Below are positions 22,621-33,639 of a stretch of DNA of 64,000 bases, in pieces. Origin of the DNA: Hirundichthys speculiger. Taxonomy: Eukaryota > Chordata > Actinopteri > Beloniformes > Exocoetidae. The stretch is from NCBI GenBank assembly GCA_018398805.1, contig JAGFBZ010000814.1, positions 4,920,001-4,984,000 of the forward strand, written 5' to 3'. The notes below the pieces were generated by a model. The model did no database searches. It was not told where the DNA came from and was given only the letters and a program-made list of their open reading frames with translations. Within the stretch, counting starts at the first letter, position 1. Each line of letters starts with the position of its first letter. Made by a program: the position numbers and the translations under genes.

Positions 22621-23400
22621 ATGCTCTCAGAGGATGAATGTAAGTTACTGCAATCATACTTTGAATGGTTAAAAGCATTTGTTGTGCCAAAGACAAATGT
22701 TATCTTTGCCAGTTATGCATTTTATGAAAGGCTCCAAGGACTAAAGAAACCCTTCAAAAAATGTGTGACAGATGTGAGAGTTCTTGTGAAGGACTTCAAT
22801 TGTGCTAACAGCAAAGAGATGGCGAGACGCTGTTGTATTCAGGATTCCTTTGGACAAGACTTAGAGAAAAGTTGCAGAGTGTCTGCTCTGATTGAACTTT
22901 AGTTAAAGTAAGAGACTTTGCAAGGTTTCAAGAAGGCGCAAAGAAAGAGAGTGCAAAACACACAATGTAAAAAATAAATGCCAAGACATGAAAAAAGGAA
23001 ACTCCACAAATGTTCTGCTTTGAGGGTGAACAGTTCCTTGAAGTGTGTCAATACTGCCAACATAAGACACATGGAGCAAAAGAAGTTTGTCAAGTAATTG
23101 GGAAACAGTGCAAGATGTGCAAAAAGTGGAACCACTTTGCGTCGGTCTGTCATTACAAATAAGAAAATAGGTATTTATAGTCCACAAATGTGAATCAGAC
23201 ACACATCCAAGCAGTAAGGATGTGTTTATTGATACAATGACACAGGAAAACAGATGTAAATATGAACAACAAGTCTTTGCAGATGTGCTTCTTGGTCCAA
23301 ATCAAAGTCAAATTTAAACTTGACACTGATGCATCAGCCAATGTTATTCCTGTCCATGTATTCAGAAACTAAGGAAAAAGGATATTCACTGGGGCCCTCA
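22621..23400 (+). pseudogene. Ty3/gypsy gag, zinc knuckle and protease remnant (copy 1)
   Basis: A degraded retrotransposon piece. The 93-codon frame at 22621-22902 (KAFVVPKTNVIFASYAFYER, VTDVRVLVKDFNCAN) resembles the capsid part of fish gypsy Gag. A CX2C...H...C zinc-knuckle-like region with CQYCQHKTHGAK and CKMCKKWNHFASVC follows at 23046-23155, then a protease-like segment FKLDTDASANVIPVHVF at 23313-23363. The aspartic protease active site, normally DTGA, reads DTDA here (23322-23333), so it would be inactive. Stops and frame changes separate the pieces. No LTRs or pol core were recognised downstream. Confidence 0.72.
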
Positions 23401-25579
23401 ACTCACTATGAAGGTAAAGTGTGGCAAGGACCATCACATTAAATCACAATTGACCAAAGCCATACTCTTATTTACGTTATGTGCAAAAGAGAAAGGCCTT
23501 TTTTAGGCAATTAGATTAATAGTTTTGAAAATGCACTGTAAATGTCAAGTGCTCTCTCTGTTGAGCCCACCATAATGGGGAAATCTCAGTCCCGCAAAAA
23601 TGGTATCCACTGGGCGGTAGCACTGGGTGAAACCAGTTGTCACCACTGCATCTAAGGCTTTTGTGTGTCATATAAACTTCCAGTTTTGAAGCGACTATGT
23701 GACCTCCCACTGACTCAGAAGGCACAGATTTAGTGCGAGGGTAAGGACAAAAAGATATAGACAAGCTGAATCTCACATGAAATATCAGGCTATGTTCCCA
23801 TCAATTTCACAAGGAACAAATCAACACATCCTGCTTCTACTGGAATAACTGGAGAAGCCACAGGAGAGAAAGATGCGTGTCTGCATGTCTTACATGTGAT
23901 ATTCTGCTGTATGAATAGGGTGGTTCCTTTTCATTGCTGAATTCAGTTATCGAAAAGGAGCAGAAACCTTTAGTTGACAATAAACATTTATGTTAGCAGA
24001 CATGTCAAAACATGTAAAATGTGGGGTTTTTTGTCTGTTTTGTCACAGTGTGATGCTTTCGTTTACACTGATTTGTTGCTGTACGTTAATGTAATATTCA
24101 TATCTTCAATACAGGAAGACCCTTCACAAAATCCCAGCAAATCGTAAGGCAGCATTGATATCATTATTCTTGTTTGCTTTTCATGGAAAGTTATATTCAT
24201 GTGTCATCAAAACAGTCTCAAAACAATTAACATTGCATTTGAAATGTTTATAGTGTTGAAATATTTATATCACAACCAAAGACCAATGGATCCTACCAAG
24301 GTCCTACGCATTGATACATAACATCTGAAGGGACTAAGGAAGAGGAAAGTGCTGTTACAGTTCCTTCCTCCTTGGTTTTACCCCAAACCTCTGCTAATAG
24401 AAACATGCCTTCTAATTTTGGAAATGAAAATTTCCTTCATGCAGGACTTGTAAGACACTTTGCAACTTTTAAGGACCTCATTATGACAAATTGATAATTT
24501 ATTTTGCCAAAGCACTTGAAGAAGTTTGTCTGGATGTTCTGTTCTTGTTAACACTTGGGAACTGGTATTCTAAAGCTGGAGATGTCAGAAATACATTTGA
24601 TGGAAACAGTAAACAAACAAACAAACAAAAAGTCTTACCTGATACAACATGCATACAATAATTTCATGTATTGCATACCTTTAAAAAATGTTATTTGTGG
24701 TTTTGATGATCCGTTCAAGATTTTAGTCTTCACTTTGCTTGACATTGGATGAACATTTGAATATGTCTGTTTAAGTTACACAAACACACGCTGGTTCTTG
24801 GTCAATGATTTTTTTTTTCAACTCCAGAGTATGGAGGGCCCATCATCTTAACCAGGCTTGTTGCTGGTGGGGGAGCTGGCTGGGCTGGTGGTTCCTGTTG
24901 GGTCTGAAGGGATATCCACTGCAGGTTGGCTGCATGGCACTAGCCCAACACACCAGCACCAAATGTGATCCAACCTGTAATACTAGTTGTTGTCACTGGT
25001 TGATGCTGAGCAAGAGGTCAACATCACTGCTTTGTGTCTTGCTGCTGGGCTGCTTTAACTCTGGTGTAGATATGGAGGTTACATATAACATCACAACACA
25101 ATCCTCCAGACATTCATCTACATACGCCACAGTACACCACACAAATACCACATGCGATATTGTCCCAAATACATCCAGATCATGTGTGTGTGTAAAAGTG
25201 CAAACAGATAACCTACAACACCTCATTTTTCCTTTTGACATAATGCTGTGGTTCGTAGCATAACATAAAGTCGTGCAGAAAAGCAGATCCATTCCAGCAG
25301 ATTTTTCCTCAATTAGGTAATTGACCATCTATCAAAACTACATAACCATAACACAGCTGGTACCTCTCCAACACATTAAGAAACTTTGTCATTTACGTTG
25401 TACATTGATAACTGTTCCTAATTGCAGCTCTATTAAATTGTAAGATACTGTCAGGAGAGTACAAAGCTGACTCATGGACAAACAGTGGTTAGGGATCTGA
25501 AAAAAAACCAACAACAAAATACTTCAATTAATTTCAAATTCATATATCCTTAGCATTGTTCTGCTTAGCAGAACATAAT
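23401..25579. other. Stretch of possible retroelement debris, no firm features
   Basis: May include further decayed gypsy sequence directly after 23400 but nothing can be aligned by eye. The 152-codon frame at 24805-25263 is Cys/Thr-rich with no recognised domain. No repeat ends seen. Confidence 0.4.
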
Positions 25580-25932
25580 AAGGTAAGGCAAGTTTATTTG
25601 TAGAGCACAATTCGTTCACAAGGCAATTCAGAGTGCTTTACAGATGTATAAAATCACAAGAAGGCAAACAGAATCATTCCATAAATCATTTAAATTAAAA
25701 ATGAATTTAAAATGAAGAGCGCAAATAAAATCCTTAATAAATTAGATTAAAAAAATGAAATAAAAATGAAGAGTGTAGATATAATCCTTTCAGTTGTCAT
25801 ATGCACATATAAACAGAACTGTTTTTTTAGCCTGGATTTGAACATTGTCAGAGTTGAGGCCTGTCTCACATCTTCTGGAAGACTGTTCCAGAATTTAGGA
25901 GCATAAATTTAGCAGCATAAAACTGGAACGTA
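25580..25932 (-). mobile_element. L2/CR1-like LINE 3' tail (second copy)
   Basis: Closely matches the tail at 20545-20850 in the same orientation: CAAATAAACTTGCCTTACC end (complement of about 25582-25600), ATTCGTTCACAAGGCAATTC, and the end of ORF2 with the complement of acatcttctggaagactgtt (25868-25887). Only the last part of ORF2 and the 3' untranslated region remain, with an internal deletion relative to the first copy. Confidence 0.82.
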
Positions 25933-25962
25933 CAGGATACATACAGGATACGTACAGGATAC
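25930..25962. repeat. 11-bp tandem repeat x3
   Basis: Three consecutive units gtacaggatac / atacaggatac / gtacaggatac at the 5'-truncated boundary of the LINE tail. Confidence 0.9.
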
Positions 25963-26695
25963 AGTATTCTTACTCATACTGGCTCAAACTTTTCAGACAT
26001 CCAATTGATGCTTTCAGAATGCACAGACAATTAATACTTGACGATCAGTCTTTGGTTGCTCCAGATGTGAAAAGGGAAAACTGTCATCTTTCATTATCGA
26101 GTACAACACTGGTATATCTAGGCCATATGTGTATGTGATTGTTCTTAGCATATGTTCTTTTTTTTCTTTCTCACCTTTGGTAAGACCTCTGGGAGAGACC
26201 ACAAAATGCTATAAAATGCACATGTTTTTTATTTCCTCAAGTTGCCCTGTTTGGCAAAGGCAGCTGCAAAGAATTTGTATTTGTAAATGAGTTTAAGCAT
26301 CTTATGAATGCTGTGTTGACAAATGCAGGCTGAAATATGAGACCAGCAATACTTTCAGCTAACAAATCTTTTTTTTTTTTTTTTTAAAGAACTTTTCTTT
26401 TATGCCTTTCTGTACCATACGACATGTTTGTATGTAGCTTTCAGTTGAAAACAGACCTGGATGTGAAGTGTGACATGAAACCATAAGTAAATGCTTTCTC
26501 TGTATACTCTGATAACAAAGGTCGCCTAAGAAACAAACCAAAAGAAATTTATAAATGTTTATGTTTAAGAAAATGCAAATGTTGACCTATAATTGGAGTA
26601 GAATGGAGGTTGCTGTTGTTTTGTTGACCCATACATCCACCACTATTACCAGAGAACACTCAACCTTCTTTCTAAAGCAGACTTAATTTATGTTG
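25963..26695. other. Non-coding stretch, nothing recognised
   Basis: AT-rich; T run at 26369-26387. No coding or repeat signatures recognised. Confidence 0.5.

Positions 26696-26785
<90 letters not shown>
26696..26785. repeat. (CA)n-(TA)n compound microsatellite
   Basis: CA repeat followed by TA repeat, ending exactly where the hAT element at 26786 begins. The TA tract resumes at 27618 on the far side. Confidence 0.95.
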
Positions 26786-26788
<3 letters not shown>

Positions 26789-27617
26789 TGACGTGCGGTG
26801 AGATTCATGGCTGGTGAGGCACTGACTTCATCAGTCAGATTTACAAGCATATGAACCCTCCAGAACAACTTATTCACCATTTGATTGGCAGCAGTTAACT
26901 GTTTATGTTTAAAACCTCCTATCGTCATTCACATATAAATGCTTTACACATACAAACTGTAGCGCACAAAAAAGCACATTTAATTTTTAAAAAAGTTATT
27001 ATGGTCTTACCTTTACTTATAAATGAAGTCCATGCGCCGCTCCATCTGCAGGATAAGTGACAGTGCTTGCTGTCACTTATTCTGCAGCCAATGTGTCGCA
27101 AGAAGAATCCCTGTGCTCACTAGAGCCCCCTAACGTGAGGCAGGAGAAGTGCGTGCCTCACCCCGTGCCTCTTCTCAGCCGTTTTATGATCGTGCCGGCA
27201 CAAGAAACACATTACACACATATAGTTGCTGTTCATTATATAAATCAGCTAAACTATGGAAACTTATTTCATATAGCAAACGTGTTTGAACATTTTAATA
27301 GTGACATACAAAGAGACGGCGTTCTGGTCTCACTACATAGCATGGCAGCACAGTTAGCCGAGTCATTGCGCAATCCATGGTGAGGCTCAGCGGGGTGCTG
27401 CCTCACCGCCCGCATCTTCTCAGTATTTGAATGGTAAATGTGAAAATTCGGCGATTTTGAATAAAAAAATTATCTAAAAATGGTGAAGTTAAATGGAAAA
27501 TTACTTTATAGTACAAATCAATTGATAAATATAAAAACATTTTTTTTTTCATTTCTTTCTTTCCATGATGGCAGGTGAGGCACGGCCTCCCCTGCCTCAC
27601 CTGACCGCACGTCACTG
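26786..27617. mobile_element. hAT-like MITE inserted in an AT microsatellite, 832 bp
   Basis: Perfect 14-bp terminal inverted repeats CAGTGACGTGCGGT (26786-26799, complement at 27604-27617). Just inside both ends are GTGAGGCA-type motifs. CAG ends fit hAT. Flanks are (AT)n on both sides, so an 8-bp duplication cannot be distinguished from the microsatellite. The interior has no transposase. It includes an 18-bp hairpin: CTGCAGGATAAGTGACAG (27046-27063) pairs with 27070-27087 with one mismatch. Confidence 0.72.
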
Positions 27618-27929
27618 ATATATATATATAAATAAAGTCACCCTACTACATTTGATTTATTTATCCTAGTTGATAGTAATCACCATTTTGTTTTAGCATT
27701 AAATAGTTGTTTGGAGTTACAAAACTGAATGAGACCTCCATGCTAAGATTTGAAGCTTATTCTACCATTGCTGTTGATTAAATGTAAATGTTAAATATAC
27801 ATGTTGCAAATCAGGATTTTGCTAAATATTTTTATTCTGTGTATTTGAAAAAGGCAGCCTGTCCCTGGGTATCTCCTCTGACCCAATTGACAGCTGGTAT
27901 AAGCTCAAGCGGTTCCACACACACACACA

Positions 27930-27982
<53 letters not shown>

Positions 27983-28935
27983 CTATGTTATGTTAACAGC
28001 TTTGAACCACTACAGACGGTTGCCTTTGTGAACGAAACAACTGCATCGATTCATCCCCTGAATCGGAACAAAACAAACAGGCCACAGGTCTGAAAGCACT
28101 CCAATATGCTTATTTTTAACAGGATTTACACATTTTAAAATTAAAATCAAAGATTTCAACTTTGTAATCACATTTTAAATGAATATTTTCTGTTGAAACA
28201 AATGTATTCACAATTGTATTAGCAATGTACCAAAAGTGCTCTTTAAAGCTCTTTAAAGAATACTGTGTTTGTGTAATTTGTAAATTTGGGTATATCTTAT
28301 TTATAAGCATATACACTATAATGTGTTCTAGTGAGGCAGTCAATCGGCAGTTAAACAATGCATTGACCACAACAGAGGTGCAGAGTGGGTTTATTCTCCA
28401 GTTTGTTTACAAAATCGAGAGGTAATTAAATTCACATCACAGAATGCAGGACGATCAAAAATGACAAATCTCCAGTTGGAAACAGCTGTCTTTAAACATC
28501 ACATGAAAACATCAGGATCTTGGGATAAGTTCTCTAGAACGCCTATGTGTCAAAACTTAGCAGACTTGTTGGAGCCAAAATGATAAACAGAAGTTTTGGC
28601 CTTCAATAGACCAGAATCTAGAGCATAAGTCATGTACTTATGAACCAACATTATACAATAAGACCCCAAACTGCAGTTTTAATATTACAGTTTGAAACAC
28701 AGTTTATAGCAGTGGTGTCTTTAGATCGAACCATGAGCTGGACACTGCTCCTTTTTTATGTGCCGTGTCTGCTGCAGTCTGAAGAAACCTAGGCACAGGT
28801 GCCTAGGTTTTTTTTTTTTTTTTGATCAGGCCAGGAGATGGGCCCCTTCCAGAGGGATACTTGTTTTGTGTGATGGCATCTTATTGACGGGTGATGACAA
28901 AAGATCAAGAGAAAAAGATGAGTGCCCATTTCAGA
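27618..28935. other. Non-coding stretch with a CA microsatellite
   Basis: (CA)n at about 27916-27981. An 11-bp perfect hairpin AACCTAGGCAC/GTGCCTAGGTT (28786-28809) is followed by a T run. No gene recognised. Confidence 0.55.
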
Positions 28936-30240
28936 ACCAGAATGAGAATCAACTTTATTGCAAGGTACAATTTTACACATACGAGGGAATTTGTTGTGGG
29001 GATGATGGTGCATGCAATTAAGGGAAAAATATAACAAACAATGTAAACTAAAAAATATTGCAATATAAATATATATACATAAACTGTTTTTTGCATTAAG
29101 GGCAGAGTGACCAAGAGTGATGTGCCATGAAAATGTGCAAATGAACAAGTAGTCCAGACTGAGCGTTAATGTAACGCATAGTGTTCTGAGTTCTGTCAAT
29201 GTGACAGTAGTGTCAGAGTCTGGGAGGGATCAGCCAAAATCTTTCCTGCACGCCTCAGGGTCCTGGAGGAGTACAGGTCCTGAAGAGATGGGAGATTGCA
29301 GCCAGTCATCTTCTCAGCTGACTGAATGACACACTGCAGCCTGCTCTTGTCCTTGGGGGTGGCAGCAGCTTACCAGATGGTGATGGAGGAGGTGAGGATG
29401 GACTCAATGATGGCTGTGTAGAACTTGCACCATCATTGTCTTCGGCAGACTGAATTTCTGCAGCTGCCTCAGGAAGTACATCCTCTGCTGTGCTTTCTTG
29501 ATGAGGGAGCTGATGTTCAGCTCCCACTTAAGGTCCTGGGAGATGACAGTTCCCAGGAAGCGGAAAGACTCTACAGTGTCAATAATGGAGTCACAGAGGG
29601 TGATGGGGGCAGTTGGGGCTGAGTTCTTTCCTATAGTCCACAACCATCTCCACTGTCTTTAGAGCGTTGAGCTCAAGGCTGTTCTGGCTGCACCAGGTCA
29701 CCAGGTGGTCAACCTCCTACCTGTAGACGCACTCGTCACCATCAGAGATGAGTCCGATGAGGGTGGTGTCATCTGCAAACTTCAGGAGCTTGACGGACTG
29801 GTGACTGGAGGTGCAGCTGTTTGTGTACAGAGAGAAGAGCAGAGGAGAAAGAACACAGCCCTGGGGGGATCCAGTACTGATGGTCTGTGAGTTTGAGATG
29901 TGTTTTCCCAGCTTCACATGCTGTTTCCTGTCAGACAGGAAGTCTGTGATCCACCTGCAGGTGGAGTCAGGCACGCTCAGCTGGGAGAGCTTCTCCTGTA
30001 GCAGAGTAGGGATGATGGTGTTAAAAACAGAGCTGAAATCCACAAACAGGATCCTGGCGTAGGTTCCTGAGGAGTCCAGGTGCTGGAGGATGAAGTGGAG
30101 GGCCAAGTTGACAGCGTCATCTACAGGCCTGTTGGCTTTGTAGGCAAACTGCCGGGGGTCCAGGAGAGGGTCAGTGATGGCTTTGAGGTGTGAGAGTACA
30201 AGGCGCTCAAAGGTCTTCATGACTATTTCTCCATTCACAT
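28936..30240 (-). pseudogene. CR1/L2/Rex1-like LINE reverse transcriptase, 5'-truncated
   Basis: Read on the minus strand from 30240. The first conserved phrases are KTFERLVLSHLKAITDPLLD and RQFAYKANRPVDDAV, then block A LFVDFSSVFNTI, block B STGSPQGCVLSPLLFSLYTN and block C LLKFADDTTLIGLISDGDE (about 29735-29790), so the catalytic Asp pair is kept. The downstream parts WCSQNSLELN, VESFRFLGTVISQDLKWELN and KKAQQRMYFLRQLQKF (about 29450-29690) sit in other frames because of stops (for example after DECVYR) and shifts. The 3' untranslated region ends near 28936-28990 with the complement of atgagaatcaactttattgc. The N-terminal endonuclease is missing, a usual 5' truncation. Confidence 0.88.
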
Positions 30241-30439
30241 TGGAATATGACAGTAATTGAAGATACAATAAAAGTACAAGGGATGTACATGCAAGCATTG
30301 CTGCAGAACAATTTAAAAAATAAAAACAAATAAATATAAAAAAAAAAACTCAAATCTAGCAAAGCCCTTCAAAATCAAACATATTGCTATACAGAAATAT
30401 GACTTGTCATAATGAGGTGATATACTTATGACTAATTTG

Positions 30440-31260
30440 AGCCAAGTAAAAAAAAAATGCTGCCAAGAAATTGGTGAGTCTGCTAAGAACTTCATTACAG
30501 CAGTCCATAAACTGGCAGAATATTACCAGTATGGTGCTCTCCGGGATGAAATGATTCGAGAATGCAGAATACAACGATAAGATTGTAGTTGGCATATGTG
30601 ATGCAAAAATGTCCTAGAATCTGAAGCTCAACCCAAGACTGGATTTAGTCACATCTATTGTTCAAGACAGTAACCGGAAGTGAAAAAGCAACAAGCTATC
30701 CTCCCGCAAGCAAATCCAACTGCACAAGTAAATGCACACACAGTAGTAGAAGACAGGTTAAAAGTAAGAAGCCAGATCAATGTGGCAGCCATACTCACTA
30801 CCAGCCTGTCTCAGCCACGCCAAGTCAGAGTAGTATGTGCTGCTGAGTGCCCTGCAAAAGATGTTGAATGTAGGAAATGTCAAAACAGGACACTTTGCAC
30901 ATCAGTACAGAAGCTAGAATGCATAGCTGAGGCGGCAGCATTCTCGAAAACTGTTCACCATCCACAAATGTCTTCATGGACTGAAGTGCTTATCATTAAT
31001 AGAGATGCGCTTGGCTTCAAAGTGGATATAGATGTCTCTGTGACAGCTGTCCCAGGGTCTGAATACAAGAAAGATATGGCAGCCTCTCAACCAATCACAG
31101 TTCTCTGTTGGGACCTGCGAGCCAACCTCTCCATGTTAAAGGACAAGTGCATCCTGTCATTTAGTGAGGGGACTAAAAAATTGAGGAAGAGGTTTTCATT
31201 GTGAATTACTTAACCATGCCCTTATTAGGGTTCCCTGCTGTCTAACAATGACAGATGATT
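30440..31260 (+). pseudogene. Ty3/gypsy gag, zinc knuckle and protease (copy 2, 5' half)
   Basis: Degraded gypsy element. Gag-like KNFITAVHKLAEYYQYGALR and DEMIRECRIQ lie at 30487-30580. The frame at 30680-31204 holds a zinc-knuckle remnant CPAKDVECRKCQNRTLC (about 30850-30900) and a protease with GFKVDIDVSVTAVPGSEY (31013-31066); the active-site DTGA is DIDV here. A PLLGFPAV-like phrase follows near 31220-31245. The element is then cut by the GGGCCC element at 31291 and resumes at about 33640. It starts about 200 bp after the LINE at 28936-30240. No LTR was recognised. Confidence 0.78.
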
Positions 31261-31642
31261 ATGATTCCATGTTATGGAACTGAAGATGTGGGGCCCGATC
31301 TTGCGCCAAACCTCCTAAAGCTGCTATTAAGGGATAGCAGGTAACAGGAGGGGCGTTCCCCCACAAAGAACGCAATCTTCCACCTCCCGAAACCTGTGAT
31401 ATTACCTGCGCCAACCACTATAATATGCACACATTATGCATGGGAGTGGTTAGGGCATTCCACCTGTTTAACCAATCAGTGCATCAGTAGCCATTGCCTT
31501 TAAGAGCAGGTTGTGCTACCTGCAAACTGCTATGGAGCGTCTTTTCGCCCAGATCGGAGCAGCTCTCATGGGCAGCTCGTCTGGGACTCTGCTGTAGAGC
31601 TTCCTCCTCTTCTTTTCTCCTCTTCCTCTGCACTGATATATA

Positions 31643-32400
31643 CAGGGCCGTAGCACCAAATTCTGGGCCCCTACAAAGGAGGTCCTGGTGGGCCCGCAAC
31701 CCCCCCCCATCACCACCACCAACACCAACCGATCACCTGACCACCTGCTTGCTGTTATATTGCTGCAATATTAGCCGACTTTATATTCCCTTATTGTAAT
31801 AACAAGACCATTTGAAAGGGTAGTCTATTATCTGATCTTGCTTTAGGGCTGTTTATGTCCATTTTAGCAATGATAGCGGAGCTTACGGCAGTTGACAATG
31901 GGATTTCATCTTGTGTGTTTAAAGTTTAACATTTGTTACAATTGTACTCACCTTTCTTTGAGAAGAAGTCTGTAGGCAGCTGACTCCCCTCATTTTGTTT
32001 CTTCTCTCTCTCTTTCCTCTCTTTACGTTTCTGAGAGCCAGATTTATATTTCTTGGGAGGTTGCGACATTATCTCTCCATCCACATACGCTAATAGTAAT
32101 CAAGCTGCGCCTCACTGTGAGAAACAGCTGTTTTTGGACTTAACGATTTTGCGCATATTCCAAGGGGTGTTCACACAGAGTAGTCCGTCACAACAGACTT
32201 AAGGTTTTTGGATTACAATATGCCATTTAATATAGGCCCACCAAGTTTGCATTACGATCAATATCTGTCATGAAATTTAGTTTTGGTATTAACTAATATA
32301 TTCAATATATAATTTTTTCCCCCTTAGCTTCCCGTGGGCCCCCCTCTGCCATGGGCCCCCCCAAGGCTGTGTAACTTTTACCCCCTGTCCGACGGCCCTG
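31643..32400 (-). mobile_element. hAT transposon, 758 bp, internally deleted
   Basis: Ends CAGGGCCGT (31643-31651) and the inverted match at 32392-32400, flanked by a perfect 8-bp target duplication gatatata (31635-31642 and 32401-32408). Copy A of the host element retains the empty site (its complement reads cactgatatatacatatt near 16807-16825), which confirms the insertion edges. A transposase-like first exon is preserved on the minus strand (31952-32069), so this is a deletion derivative of an autonomous element. Confidence 0.9.
31952..32069 (-). CDS. hAT/ZMYM-like transposase first exon (fragment)
   Basis: A 39-codon open frame from an ATG (complement of 32067-32069): it begins MSQPPKKYKSGSQKRKER, continues through a lysine/glutamate-rich stretch and ends LPTDFFSKK, followed directly by a consensus splice donor GTGAGT (complement of 31946-31951). 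N-termini of this kind (K[YF]xSGxQKRK then a short FF motif) are what I associate with hAT transposases related to ZMYM-type and TTF-type zinc finger proteins. The downstream zinc-finger and DDE exons are absent from this 758-bp copy, so no functional protein is expected. Identification is by eye from a short peptide. Confidence 0.55.
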
Positions 32401-33323
32401 GATATATACGTAACTAGCTCTAACTAATGTGAAGCAGATGATTTAATCATTTCTTTTGTACTCCAAGAAGTTTCAACAAACTGCTCAGAAAAAAATAGAG
32501 CCAGTGAGCTTCCAGGAAAGCATTTCTTAACTAGAAAAGCACTCGGAGAGCGCAGACCTCCGCCAAAAACAACAGTTCTCCCATATAGCGATTTACAGAT
32601 TGCGATAAAATCCACCTTCTGGATCAGATCCGGAGAAGCCTCTGAATTTTTATAGAGGTTTTCATTGTCAATACCGGAGTGAAATTTTATGAGTTGTGGG
32701 TAATAATTAACGGAGATGTTGAGAAACAAAATTTCCGGCCCCATCAAGCGCAATGTTATCGAAAATTTGAAAGTGCTCCAGAATTCAAGATTTCTTCCGG
32801 ATCACAGCCAAAATGAAATCAGTTCTTCCTTTTCACATTTATGACAACTCCTGAAAATTTCATCAAAATCCATCCGTAACTTTTTGAGTTATCTTGAACA
32901 TATCCCCTGCACCGAGACGCACCAAGACGCATAGCCGCTGGGAGCGGTGCTTTTAAAATACTGCAGAACGGATCATTGGATGAGCATTGAGCCAGAGGAA
33001 CAGGTATGATGACATCTACCTTCTACCACTGAGCGCATCTCGGGTGCTCCGAGCGCAAGGAGAGGGTCAGAGGGAGGCGCACAGTACAAGAAACTCCACA
33101 ACAGAGTTCTGTGATTTCCTCGTTTCCTCCACAGCAAACATCTGAATGAGATCATGTCACAGCTGTACAGACATCCTCTGCCCTTAAGAGAATAATAACG
33201 TGTGCAAGTAATACAGTGATGCATAATCGAGAGGTAGAGCCGGTTGTGCAGTCCACATGTGACTGGGTGGATGCGCAATGACGCGATTTGGACGCACTCT
33301 TTTACGCGCCGACATGCCAGTTG

Positions 33324-33465
33324 CGCTTTCCACAAACTTGGTATCTTGCGGTACCGGTATCTCGCAGATTTAGATAGAGGGTAGTGGGTGGTCAGACCAC
33401 CCACTACCCTCTATTCGAAATCTGCGAGATACCAGTACCGCAAGATACCGAATTTGTGGAAAGCA
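33324..33465. repeat. Near-perfect palindrome, arms about 70 bp
   Basis: The left arm (33324-33393) reads GCTTTCCACAAAC...GGGTGGTC; the right arm (33395-33465) is its complement with a few changes and one 1-base indel, around a single central A (33394). In copy A the equivalent site (about 16505-16550) has only a short central palindrome, so the long arms arose in or before copy B. Confidence 0.9.
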
Positions 33466-33639
33466 CAAGAGACACGCCCATTGCTGTGCCTACAATGTGA
33501 GTAAGGAAGTCAGCATAATGGGTAGCAGCTTTAGGGAGCGGAAGATTGCATTAGCGGTTGGCAGAGGTTCCTAAATCAGCAATTTTCAGGTACTAGGTAG
33601 TAGGTAGTGGGTAGCAGGAGGTGTAAGATCGGGCCCGTG

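Larger units (their letters stand above)
31291..33636 (+). mobile_element. GGGCCC-ended TIR element, copy B
   Basis: Inverted ends GGGCCCGATCTT (31291-31302) and its complement AAGATCGGGCCC (33625-33636, with one change of context). Flanks carry gtg (31288-31290 and 33637-33639) and an overlapping gatgtg on both sides, so the target duplication may be 3 bp or longer. It aligns with copy A (15596-17167, opposite strand) over the first ~350 bp and last ~170 bp. It lies in the middle of a gypsy element and carries a hAT at 31643-32400 and a 140-bp palindrome at 33324-33465. Part of its interior (about 32550-32900) has the phrase catccgtaactttttgagtt, a widespread animal repeat motif. No transposase of its own was identified. 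Confidence 0.75.

Noticed and set aside
22621..22902. Complete endogenous retrovirus
   Set aside because: Motifs fit a Ty3/gypsy retrotransposon rather than a retrovirus; no envelope-like frame and no LTR pair were found around either gypsy piece.
24805..25263. 152-codon frame rich in Cys and Thr
   Set aside because: No recognised domain, overlapping minus-strand frame of similar length, and no supporting splice or promoter context.
26696..26785. CRISPR-like or satellite array
   Set aside because: Simple dinucleotide repeat without spacers. No regularly spaced repeat array exists in the window.
28786..28823. Perfect hairpin followed by a T run, like a bacterial intrinsic terminator
   Set aside because: The rest of the window is clearly animal DNA, with no bacterial genes nearby; hairpin plus poly-T is likely a retroposed or chance feature.
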